From: Lachnospiraceae bacterium UBA7225
GTDB lineage: Bacteria; Bacillota; Clostridia; Lachnospirales; Lachnospiraceae
Direction of reading: 5' to 3'
DNA length: 13,253 nucleotides
Assembly: GCA_002473385.1 (NCBI GenBank)
Contig: DKTR01000035.1
Span: 46,853 to 60,105 of the forward strand
The translations under genes and the position numbers were made by a program. The notes under the pieces are model-generated. The model saw only the letters and a program-made list of their open reading frames with translations. It was not told the origin of the DNA and made no database searches. Position 1 is the stretch's first letter; every line of letters starts with the position of its first letter. This document shows, piece by piece, positions 7,031 to 13,225 of the stretch.

Positions 7031-7870
7031 TTAAAGAACAACAATCACGCCGCCGTCACTCGCATAAAGGCTGCTGATTCCGCGGGTGTCCAGAACAATG
7101 GCATCTTTTACCTTGATTTTCTCCAGAATCGCCTCTTTCACCATCTGCGCACGCTCCGGACAGTTACAGTGGGAAATGGCAAGAATCCGCTCCTCAGTGT
7201 GCTCCGCCTGCTGTACAAGGATTTCCACCATCCGCACCAGCGCCTTGTTGATTCCGCGCACCTGTGCCAAAGGCTCAATCATCCCCTCCTGCGTGCCATG
7301 CATCACAGGCTTGATTTTCAATGCAGTAGCCAGAATCGCCTTCATAGTACTGAGACGCCCATTTTTTCGCAGCGTCTCCAGTGTTTCCAGAACAAAATAT
7401 GTTTTCTTTTCTTTGATATATGTTTCCACTGTCTCTATAACGTCTTCAAAACTCATCCCGGCTTCCTCACACTCCTGTATTTTCAGACCAATGAGCGTCT
7501 CGCCGACGGATGCTGAACAGGAATTAAACACATACGCCTTTTTATCCGGGTGTTCCTCCAGAAAAAGATTTTTACCAAGAACTGCACTGTTATAGGAACC
7601 GCTCAGCTCAGCAGACAGCGTAACAGCATACACATGATCTGCTCCGCAATCAAATGCATTTTTGTATGCCTCCGGAGATGGACAGGCGGATTTCGGACAA
7701 TTCGGGCTCGCCGCAGCGCGTGCCAGAAAATCTGCCTGATCGAATGCTTCATCATCTATGATCGTAAAATCGTCCACATATATGGTAAGCGGGACATTCT
7801 CAAAATGACTGTCTTTTTTCATATCTCCTGTTAATTCTCCGCAACTGTCAATCACTATTTTATAGCTCAT
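7031..7870 (-). CDS. DegV family protein (fatty-acid-binding, FakB-like)
   Basis: Protein of 279 aa, the usual size for DegV. It begins with Y-K-I-V-I-D-S-C-G-E-L, the first strand of the fold. It carries the C-P-S-P version of the T-S-x-P-S ligand loop (about residues 62-67), T-L-S-A-E-L-S-G-S-Y-N, and the L-R-K-N-G-R-L-S motif preceding a K-I-K-P-V segment. DegV/FakB proteins hold a fatty acid for phosphorylation by the FakA kinase, feeding exogenous fatty acids into phospholipid synthesis; no fakA is in this window. The ATG at 7870 is preferred because AGGAGG lies 10 nt before it; a GTG at 7894 would translate through that SD. It is transcribed away from the DUF5721 gene across a shared regulatory gap. 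The specific ligand is unknown. Confidence 0.92.
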   Translation of the reverse strand: MSYKIVIDSCGELTGDMKKDSHFENVPLTIYVDDFTIIDDEAFDQADFLARAAASPNCPKSACPSPEAYKNAFDCGADHVYAVTLSAELSGSYNSAVLGKNLFLEEHPDKKAYVFNSCSASVGETLIGLKIQECEEAGMSFEDVIETVETYIKEKKTYFVLETLETLRKNGRLSTMKAILATALKIKPVMHGTQEGMIEPLAQVRGINKALVRMVEILVQQAEHTEERILAISHCNCPERAQMVKEAILEKIKVKDAIVLDTRGISSLYASDGGVIVVL

Positions 7871-7917
7871 GCTACCAAAGCCTCCTAAAAGCACAACGTA
7901 GTTTTTAATACTACATC

Positions 7918-7946
7918 ATCATAGCACATATATTTCTATTTGAAAA
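7918..7946 (-). promoter_or_regulatory. Putative degV promoter (extended -10)
   Basis: On the minus strand TTTTCA (7946-7941), a 17-nt spacer and TATGAT (7923-7918) preceded by TGC form a plausible extended -10 sigma-A promoter. The start would fall near 7911. The leader then holds a small inverted repeat, GTAGT/ACTAC at 7898-7902 and 7910-7914, which could be a hairpin or an operator. Confidence 0.5.
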
Positions 7947-7957
7947 GCTTTTTCTAC

Positions 7958-7993
7958 TTTCCATTTGAAACTTTCTATTATATACTAATGATA
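7958..7993 (+). promoter_or_regulatory. Putative promoter region for the DUF5721 gene
   Basis: Two overlapping readings exist on the plus strand: TTTCCA (7958) with TATACT (7981-7986) at 17 nt, or TTGAAA (7965-7970) with AATGAT (7987-7992) at 16 nt. Both are imperfect. The motif ATTTGAAA also occurs twice, at 7938-7945 and 7963-7970, between the divergent genes. Confidence 0.4.
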
Positions 7994-8040
7994 CCAGACA
8001 AATAAGCCTGTCTTCGATTTCTAAATATGAGGTGAATATT

Positions 8041-8538
8041 ATGCTTGCCCTGCAGATTACAGAAATAAAACCCTTTATGAATAAGCTGTTTCTCGGAGAT
8101 ACCTTTGACGCCTTCCAGTTGTCGGAGGCCATCTTTGTTACCTTTAATACTTTCCATATTGACGGAAGCCTGCAGAAGGACTATTATTCCTCAGAAGAGC
8201 TGGAAACACAGAATCTGTCGCAGCAGTCCTGGTCATTCTGGCGTCAGGTCCGTCCATTCTGTCTTGATCTCATCAGGGGAAAGCATACACCGCTGGAATT
8301 CCGCATCGTATTCCGTCTTTCTCCGGCAAATGTTGAAAAACTGCTTGCCCAGTCGCAGCTTCCGGTGAGCCCTGCGGATATTGATGGGCTTTTTCTGAAT
8401 CTGCATTTCCGCCAGGGCATGCTTACCTGCACGACCGGCTCCTCGCTGCGCTTTTTTACACTGGACAAAACGCTGGAACATCTCTGGGATGATCTGGTGA
8501 AAAAATTTCTGCAAAAACAGGAAATCGTGTTTTGTTAG
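8041..8538 (+). CDS. DUF5721 family protein
   Basis: Protein of 165 aa starting M-L-A-L-Q-I-T-E-I-K-P-F-M. I recognise it as the DUF5721 type found in Lachnospiraceae; its role is not known to me. It is a soluble protein with no signal peptide or membrane helix and several aromatic strands, including F-V-T-F-N-T-F-H-I-D-G and L-R-F-F-T-L-D-K. The ATG at 8041 is chosen over a GTG at 8032 because GAGGTG lies 6 nt before the ATG and itself contains that GTG. Its stop codon TAG (8536-8538) lies inside the left arm of the CIRCE element of htpG, so HrcA bound there would sit at the very end of this gene. No terminator separates it from htpG, so some htpG transcription may come from here. Confidence 0.75.
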   Translation: MLALQITEIKPFMNKLFLGDTFDAFQLSEAIFVTFNTFHIDGSLQKDYYSSEELETQNLSQQSWSFWRQVRPFCLDLIRGKHTPLEFRIVFRLSPANVEKLLAQSQLPVSPADIDGLFLNLHFRQGMLTCTTGSSLRFFTLDKTLEHLWDDLVKKFLQKQEIVFC

Positions 8539-8561
8539 CACTCACTTAAAACGAGTGCTAA
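8535..8561. promoter_or_regulatory. CIRCE element (HrcA operator)
   Basis: TTAGCACTC (8535-8543), a 9-nt spacer, then GAGTGCTAA (8553-8561): an exact match to both 9-bp arms of the CIRCE consensus bound by the heat-shock repressor HrcA. It ends 7 nt upstream of the htpG -35 box and overlaps the DUF5721 stop codon. This predicts HrcA-controlled, heat-inducible htpG. Confidence 0.97.
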
Positions 8562-8568
8562 TTTTGTC

Positions 8569-8597
8569 TTGACATTCTATTTACCTGGTATTATACT
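8569..8597 (+). promoter_or_regulatory. htpG sigma-A promoter
   Basis: A perfect -35 TTGACA (8569-8574), a 17-nt spacer and -10 TATACT (8592-8597) precede htpG. The start would be near 8604, giving a leader of about 43 nt that contains the GAGGTG ribosome binding site at 8634-8639. The strong promoter next to CIRCE fits a repressed, rapidly inducible heat-shock gene. Confidence 0.9.
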
Positions 8598-8646
8598 ATC
8601 CATAATTCCATTAACGAATTGCAAATAATAAATGAGGTGATAGCAT

Positions 8647-10737
8647 ATGAGCAAAACAGGTAATCTTTCTATTAACAGCGAAAACATTTTTCCCATCATA
8701 AAAAAATGGCTGTATTCAGACCATGACATTTTCATGCGCGAGCTGGTGTCCAACGGCTGCGACGCCATCACAAAGCTGAAAAAGCTGGCCCTGATCGGTG
8801 AATTTACCTTCCCGAAAAACTACAAAAACAAAATTGATGTAATCGTAAATCCAAAAGAAAAAACACTGAAGTTCATTGATACCGGTCTTGGCATGACTGC
8901 TGATGAGGTTGAGGAATATATCACACAGATTGCTTTTTCCGGCGCAACAGACTTTCTGGAAAAATACAAAGACAATGCAAACGGCGATGAAATTATCGGA
9001 CATTTCGGTCTCGGCTTCTACTCAGCCTTCATGGTAGCCGACGAAGTGCATATCGATACGCTCTCCTATAAAGAAGGGGCAACGCCGGTGCATTGGGAGT
9101 GTGACGGCGGCACACAGTACACCATTGGTGAGGGCAGCCGGACATCTGTCGGCACAGAAATCACTCTGTTCCTCAACGAGGAAAGTCTGGAGTTTGCCAA
9201 TGAATACCGTGTGCGCGAGGTTCTGGAAAAATACTGTTCCTTCATGCCGACGGAAATTTTCCTTACCAACGCTGACGCAGAGCCGCAGTATGAAACTATT
9301 CTGAAAGAAGAACTGCGCGATGACGACGAAGTAATCGAATACATCCATGAGGATGCCAAAACGGAAGAAAAAGAAAACGAAAACGGTGAAAAAGAGATCG
9401 TTGAGGTTTCTCCGGCACAGGAAAAAGTCAAAATCAAAAAACGACCGGTTTCCATCAGCGACATTCATCCGCTCTGGACCAAGCATCCAAATGAATGTAC
9501 CAAAGAAGAGTATCTGGAGTTTTACCGCAAAGTATTTATGGACTATAAGGAGCCGCTGTTCTGGATTCATCTGAACATGGACTACCCATTCAATCTGAAG
9601 GGAATCCTTTACTTCCCGAAGATCAATACGGAATATGACTCCATCGAGGGAACCATCAAGCTGTACAACAATCAGGTATTCATCGCCGATAATATCAAAG
9701 AGGTGATTCCGGAATTTCTGATGCTCTTAAAGGGTGTCATTGACTGTCCGGATCTTCCGCTGAACGTTTCCAGAAGCGCATTACAGAATGATGGCTTCGT
9801 AAAGAAGATTTCGGATTACATCAGTAAGAAGGTTGCTGACAAGCTGAGCGGTATGTGTAAGACAGACCGTGAAAATTATGAAAAATACTGGGATGACATC
9901 AGCCCATTTATCAAATTCGGCTGCTTAAAGGACAGCAAATTCAGTGACCGTATGATGGATTATATCCTGGTGAAAAATCTGGACGGTAAATATCTCACTC
10001 TGGACGACTTTATCAAAGAAAACCAGAAGGCAGAGGATAATACAGACAATACTGAAGCAGCAAAGAACACAGAAACAGCAGAAGGCACAGAGACAAAAGA
10101 TGACGCTTCAGACGGGGATGCAGATAAGGAAGCGCCGAAAACAACGCTCTTTTATGTAACAGACGAAGTACAGCAGAGCCAGTACATCAACATGTTTAAG
10201 GAAGAGGGACTGGATGCTGCGATCCTGAAGCACAATATCGACACCCCGTTTATCACGCATGTGGAGCAGAAAAAAGAAAATGTTCACTTCCAGCGCATTG
10301 ATGCTGATGTGACCGATTCCTTTAAAGAGGAAACTGCAGAAGAAGAATTAAAGGAAACCACTGAGACGCTCACCGATATCTTCCGCAAGGCACTCGGTAA
10401 AGACAAGCTGGAAGTAAAAGTTGAAAAGCTTAAGAACGAAAAGGTATCTTCTATGATTACACTGTCCGAGGAAACGCGCCGGATGCAGGAAATGATGAAG
10501 ATGTATAATATGTACGGCATGGATCCGAATATGTTCGGCGGCTCGGAAACGTTGGTGTTAAACGCAAACAATGCGCTTGTACAATATATTCTGAATCACA
10601 AAGATTCCGGGCATGTTCCGATGATGTGCGAACAGCTTTACGATCTTGCGATGCTCAGCCACGCTCCGCTCTCACCGGATGCGATGACAAAATTCATCGC
10701 ACGCAGCAATGAAATCATGATGCTGCTTGCAAAATAA
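8647..10737 (+). CDS. htpG: Molecular chaperone HtpG (Hsp90)
   Basis: ATP-dependent Hsp90 chaperone that refolds and matures client proteins in the cytoplasm. At 696 aa it is longer than typical bacterial HtpG (about 625-640 aa). The N-terminal ATPase domain has R-E-L-V-S-N-G-C-D (catalytic E32, N36, D39), D78-T-G-L-G-M, and the lid motif G118-H-F-G-L-G. The middle domain has the ATP-contacting R376 in P-L-N-V-S-R. The C-terminal dimerisation domain runs from about 560. Two charged low-complexity insertions explain the extra length: one at about 224-264 between the N and middle domains, and one at about 459-498, rich in Asp, Glu, Thr and Ala, before the L-F-Y-V-T-D-E-V strand. All key catalytic residues are kept, so it should be active. 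GAGGTG about 7 nt upstream supports the ATG. Control is expected from HrcA through the adjacent CIRCE. Confidence 0.98.
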   Translation: MSKTGNLSINSENIFPIIKKWLYSDHDIFMRELVSNGCDAITKLKKLALIGEFTFPKNYKNKIDVIVNPKEKTLKFIDTGLGMTADEVEEYITQIAFSGATDFLEKYKDNANGDEIIGHFGLGFYSAFMVADEVHIDTLSYKEGATPVHWECDGGTQYTIGEGSRTSVGTEITLFLNEESLEFANEYRVREVLEKYCSFMPTEIFLTNADAEPQYETILKEELRDDDEVIEYIHEDAKTEEKENENGEKEIVEVSPAQEKVKIKKRPVSISDIHPLWTKHPNECTKEEYLEFYRKVFMDYKEPLFWIHLNMDYPFNLKGILYFPKINTEYDSIEGTIKLYNNQVFIADNIKEVIPEFLMLLKGVIDCPDLPLNVSRSALQNDGFVKKISDYISKKVADKLSGMCKTDRENYEKYWDDISPFIKFGCLKDSKFSDRMMDYILVKNLDGKYLTLDDFIKENQKAEDNTDNTEAAKNTETAEGTETKDDASDGDADKEAPKTTLFYVTDEVQQSQYINMFKEEGLDAAILKHNIDTPFITHVEQKKENVHFQRIDADVTDSFKEETAEEELKETTETLTDIFRKALGKDKLEVKVEKLKNEKVSSMITLSEETRRMQEMMKMYNMYGMDPNMFGGSETLVLNANNALVQYILNHKDSGHVPMMCEQLYDLAMLSHAPLSPDAMTKFIARSNEIMMLLAK

Positions 10738-10769
10738 GCTTCATCACATATTCCAAATGATACAAAACA

Positions 10770-10829
10770 CCCCGCAGTACCTGTCTGCTGCCGAAAAATC
10801 ATTTCCGGCAGCACAGACAGCCTGCGGGG
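10770..10829. terminator. Long hairpin between convergent htpG and membrane-protein genes, likely bidirectional terminator
   Basis: The arms CCCCGCAG...CTGTCTG...CTGCCG and their complement pair over about 21 bp with two small internal loops, around a 12-nt loop. On the minus strand a modest T-rich stretch follows (TGTTTTGTATC); on the plus strand ATTGTTCT follows. It lies 32 nt after the htpG stop and 66 nt beyond the stop of the convergent gene. T tracts are weaker than at other terminators here, so an RNA-stability or small-RNA role is possible. Confidence 0.65.
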
Positions 10830-10895
10830 ATTGTTCTAAAAAAGCTCTTTTTGTTTACCGGTCAGAACCTGTCTTTGCGGATCTTATAGCTGCTG

Positions 10896-11396
10896 TTACA
10901 TACGCTTATTATAATAGTGCGTAACTGCAATAAAAATAAGCGCAAGCAGCAAAATACCCAGATAACAGCAGTAAAATACGGTGCGGCTGAAAAATCCGGC
11001 AATCATCGCAGCAGTAAACAGGATTACTGAAAAAATCGTAAACGTAGTCACCGCTACTTTTCTGGTAATCTCGATCTTCCGCTCATCATATTCCTCAATT
11101 CTTTTTACATGAAGCATCCCGGCATCTCCCAGCAGCTTTTTATTCTTGAACAAAAATACAATGGCTGCCACACAAAACCCAGCCCCCACGCCGGAATATA
11201 CCCCATCCGAAAAACTATCTGCAGCAGGAAAAAATGCCAGATATTCATTGAGTACGCCCAATGTTAAAAGAATTGCACCAAACACCAGCAGACCGTACAG
11301 CCATTTTGTTTTCCTGCGTATCATCCGCGCATATTCTTCATCATTTGCCGGAATATTCCAGGCGCCAAACAGGTCTCTCATCATACATGGTTTCAT
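10896..11396 (-). CDS. Four-helix membrane protein coupled to Xre-type regulator
   Basis: Protein of 166 aa with a cytoplasmic N-terminal stretch (1-30), then likely membrane helices at about 33-56, 64-83, 113-135 and 139-159. The loop at 84-112 is charged and contains Y-D-E-R-K-I-E-I-T-R-K; a D-E-R-x-x-x-I pattern of this sort occurs in DUF2178-like membrane proteins that travel with small Xre regulators. I cannot assign a function. Its ATG overlaps the regulator's stop in ATGA, and GAGGAGG lies 10 nt upstream inside the regulator's coding end, so the two are co-translated. Such pairs are often self-contained regulatory units in which the membrane protein modulates, or is the target of, the repressor; this is inference. 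Confidence 0.8.
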   Translation of the reverse strand: MKPCMMRDLFGAWNIPANDEEYARMIRRKTKWLYGLLVFGAILLTLGVLNEYLAFFPAADSFSDGVYSGVGAGFCVAAIVFLFKNKKLLGDAGMLHVKRIEEYDERKIEITRKVAVTTFTIFSVILFTAAMIAGFFSRTVFYCCYLGILLLALIFIAVTHYYNKRM

Positions 11397-11599
11397 AAAT
11401 TCTCATCCTCCTCAAATATAAATACTTCTTCAATCGTTAATTGGAAGAACTGCGCCACTTTATGCGCAAGAACAAGCGATGCATTGTATCTCCCATTTTC
11501 CAGTGAGATAATGGTCTGCCGCGTCACATCTACCGCCTCAGCAAGCTCTGCCTGCGTAACCTTTCCTGCTTTTCGCAGCTCCTGGATTCTGTTTTTCAA
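11393..11599 (-). CDS. Small Xre-family HTH transcriptional regulator
   Basis: Protein of 68 aa that is essentially just an HTH_3 domain. Helix 2 is T-Q-A-E-L-A-E-A-V-D (15-24) and the recognition helix is T-R-Q-T-I-I-S-L-E-N-G (26-36), followed by the R-Y-N-A-S-L-V-L-A turn typical of YozG-like regulators and an acidic end (F-E-E-D-E-N-L). It starts with TTG at 11599, supported by GGGAGG about 7 nt upstream; there is no nearby in-frame ATG. It is the first gene of a two-gene unit with the membrane protein. Three evenly spaced dyads across its own promoter make autoregulation likely; with no ligand domain visible, the signal probably comes from elsewhere, perhaps the membrane partner. Confidence 0.93.
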   Translation of the reverse strand: MKNRIQELRKAGKVTQAELAEAVDVTRQTIISLENGRYNASLVLAHKVAQFFQLTIEEVFIFEEDENL

Positions 11600-11654
11600 A
11601 AATACTTCCTCCCTTTCGGCAACTGTTTCATAATTCCGGGATTTTTAAACAACA

Positions 11655-11696
11655 AAAGCGCGCTGCCTCTTTACAGAAAAAAGTATAGCGCGCTTT
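11655..11696. repeat. Paired AGCGCGCT palindromes flanking the transcription start
   Basis: AAAGCGCGCT at 11655-11664 and AGCGCGCTTT at 11687-11696 form an inverted repeat 32 bp apart centre to centre. Each contains the self-complementary AGCGCGCT. One lies between the -35 and -10 boxes of the regulator's promoter; the other lies about 12-20 nt past the predicted start (near 11675). Both orientation and position suggest operator use, although the downstream copy alone would be transcribed. Confidence 0.7.
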
Positions 11697-11747
11697 ACAT
11701 TTTTTGTCAAGTTTATTTTACATTATTTGTATAGTTTACTTTACATT
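11679..11747 (-). repeat. Three 23-bp tandem repeats forming evenly spaced operator-like dyads
   Basis: On the minus strand AATGTAAA begins at 11747, 11724 and 11701, exactly 23 bp apart. Units 1 and 2 agree at 19 of 23 bases and units 1 and 3 at 16 of 23. Each unit contains an 18-bp partial dyad: TGTAAAGTAAACTATACA (11745-11728), TGTAAAATAAACTTGACA (11722-11705) and TGTAAAGCGCGCTATACT (11699-11682). The -35 and -10 boxes occupy the same positions in units 2 and 3. Unit 1 overlaps the 3' end of the adenylate-forming enzyme gene. Probable binding sites for the adjacent Xre regulator. Confidence 0.85.
11682..11710 (-). promoter_or_regulatory. Consensus sigma-A promoter of the Xre regulator/membrane-protein operon
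   Basis: On the minus strand TTGACA (11710-11705), a spacer of exactly 17 nt and TATACT (11687-11682) give a near-perfect promoter. Transcription would start near 11675, leaving a leader of about 76 nt before the TTG at 11599. Both hexamers form the ends of tandem dyads, so strong promoter and operators are the same DNA. Confidence 0.9.
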
Positions 11748-13046
11748 GCAGACGAAACACCGCAGCTTCCCGTTCGGATCCGGCGGAATAACCTCCAGCC
11801 AGACCACCTTAATACGAAACTCCTCTCCATACAGTCCTTTCAGACGATTATAGAAAAAAGCAGCTATCTCCTCCTGGCTGTACGTCTGATCCTGCGGATC
11901 GCGGACCAGTTCCACACGCAAATCATGCCAGCTCTCCTGCACATACCGGAACTGAGCAATTCCGGTGATTCCATTTGGAATCTTGCGCAGCTCCAGAACA
12001 GAAGTATCCTCCCCGTTTTCATGCCTTACCATATCATTCAAACGCCCATGGATTGTAGTAACATAGCGGATACCATCACGCATATAAGAAGAAGCAGTAT
12101 CTCCTATATCGTAATTGATCAGCGGAAAATCCGTTTTATACAGCGGTGTCAAAATCATGCGTCCATTGTCCGTCAGATGATTGTCACTGTCATAAATATT
12201 CACAACATGCGTATCACAGCACAAATCATAATAATCCTTTCCCGGACGCTTTACCAGGCAGCTTCCTGTCTCATCACTTCCATAACAGTCAACCAGCCCC
12301 GGTCCAAACGTTTTCTCCAGAATCTGCCGCGTAACCTCATCAACCATTTCACTGACAGGTATATACCATTTTGGACGCCTGACTTTCAGTTTATGCCGCT
12401 GGGCATACAGTGCAATGCGGACAATACAGTTTTTGCGCAGGCAAATGAGATCTGGTGCATATTCATTCAGCTCCCTGATCACTTCCGCGGTCTCATCACC
12501 CACACAGCGTTTCTCAGAAATGATGCGGCGGCGCAGAATGCCAAGATTCTGCAGAATAGAATCCTTCTTTTTCTTCTCCGTGCGATAACTCGACTCAAAC
12601 GACACCATTTTCCCGGTGAACGGCTTGTACCCAAAACTCATCAAAATACGTATCCAGCTTGCATTGGCGCAGGCATGTTCCCGCTGCGACTGATAAAGGG
12701 TAAGCGGAACACCTGTAGAGCCGCTTGTACTGGTGGCATCCCAGTTATCCCGTGTCTTAGGATTTGTTTCATATAATTCTTTCATCCATTCCCGCAGCTC
12801 AGCCTTTGTGAGTACAGGAAACTTTTCAAGATCCTCTGCGCAATGGAAATCGTCCGGCGTAAGATGATGTTCTTCAAAGCGCTTCCGATAAAATGGGATA
12901 TCATATGCCGCCTTCATGAGCCTGTATACATTTTTATCTTGTTTCTTTTTTCGTCTCTGCGGATTACGTGAAAAATCGCGTTCCAGCACCAGTAGATAAT
13001 AAAAGGTTGTCAGATTAATCAGTTTCTTTTGCAGCTGAAGCTTCAT
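11736..13046 (-). CDS. Phenylacetate-CoA ligase/CapK-like adenylate-forming enzyme
   Basis: Protein of 436 aa of the PaaK/CapK group, which activates carboxylic acids as acyl-adenylates and usually transfers them to CoA or another acceptor; CapK-like members often sit in polysaccharide loci. Visible motifs are the phosphate loop T-S-T-S-G-S-T-G-V-P (105-114), Y-G-S-D-E-T-G (255-261), Y-D-I-G-D (312-316), G-R-L-N-D (334-338) and the C-terminal P-N-G-K-L-R with probable catalytic K427. The set is complete, so it looks active. I prefer the ATG at 13046, with GAGAGGG about 5 nt upstream, over an ATG at 13067 that has no SD; a TATAAT at 13071-13066 may be its -10 box. No polysaccharide or aromatic-catabolism genes are beside it, so substrate and pathway are open. 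Its last codons form part of the downstream operator repeat. Confidence 0.85.
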   Translation of the reverse strand: MKLQLQKKLINLTTFYYLLVLERDFSRNPQRRKKKQDKNVYRLMKAAYDIPFYRKRFEEHHLTPDDFHCAEDLEKFPVLTKAELREWMKELYETNPKTRDNWDATSTSGSTGVPLTLYQSQREHACANASWIRILMSFGYKPFTGKMVSFESSYRTEKKKKDSILQNLGILRRRIISEKRCVGDETAEVIRELNEYAPDLICLRKNCIVRIALYAQRHKLKVRRPKWYIPVSEMVDEVTRQILEKTFGPGLVDCYGSDETGSCLVKRPGKDYYDLCCDTHVVNIYDSDNHLTDNGRMILTPLYKTDFPLINYDIGDTASSYMRDGIRYVTTIHGRLNDMVRHENGEDTSVLELRKIPNGITGIAQFRYVQESWHDLRVELVRDPQDQTYSQEEIAAFFYNRLKGLYGEEFRIKVVWLEVIPPDPNGKLRCFVCNVK

Positions 13047-13070
13047 AAAAACCCTCTCTTCTTCCATTAT

Positions 13071-13111
13071 ATAATAAAAAGCCTTGTAAATCCATCCGGT
13101 TACAAAGCTTT
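13071..13111 (-). terminator. Rho-independent terminator of the tRNA cluster
   Basis: Arms at 13111-13100 and 13089-13078 pair over 12 bp with one mismatch, loop of 10 nt, followed on the minus strand by TTTTTATTATATA. It begins 6 nt after the tRNA-Leu 3' end. Its tail runs into the leader of the adenylate-forming enzyme gene. Confidence 0.88.
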
Positions 13112-13116
13112 CTGCC

Positions 13117-13200
13117 TGCGGGTAGCCGGACTTGAACCGGCACGGAGTTGCCCCCGAGAGATTTTAAGTCTCTTGTGTCTGCCTATTCCACCATACCCGC
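13117..13200 (-). tRNA. tRNA-Leu (anticodon UAA)
   Basis: An 84-nt class II tRNA. The acceptor stem GCGGGTA/TACCCGC pairs over 7 bp, discriminator A is at 13117, the anticodon loop CTTAAAA has anticodon TAA (13166-13164) on an AGAGA/TCTCT stem, and there is a long variable arm and a GGTTCAAGTCC T-arm. CCA is not encoded. It reads UUA leucine codons. It is the last gene of a minus-strand tRNA cluster. Confidence 0.97.
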
Positions 13201-13225
13201 AAAATAACTATTTTATTGTAGAAAA

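Noticed and set aside
10727..10924. Short plus-strand frame after htpG
   Set aside because: It starts inside the htpG end, runs through the hairpin and into the convergent gene, and lacks an SD.
11727..12776. Plus-strand open frame of 349 codons
   Set aside because: It lies entirely antisense to the adenylate-forming enzyme, whose motifs are intact; the antisense product has no recognisable domain and no good ribosome binding site.
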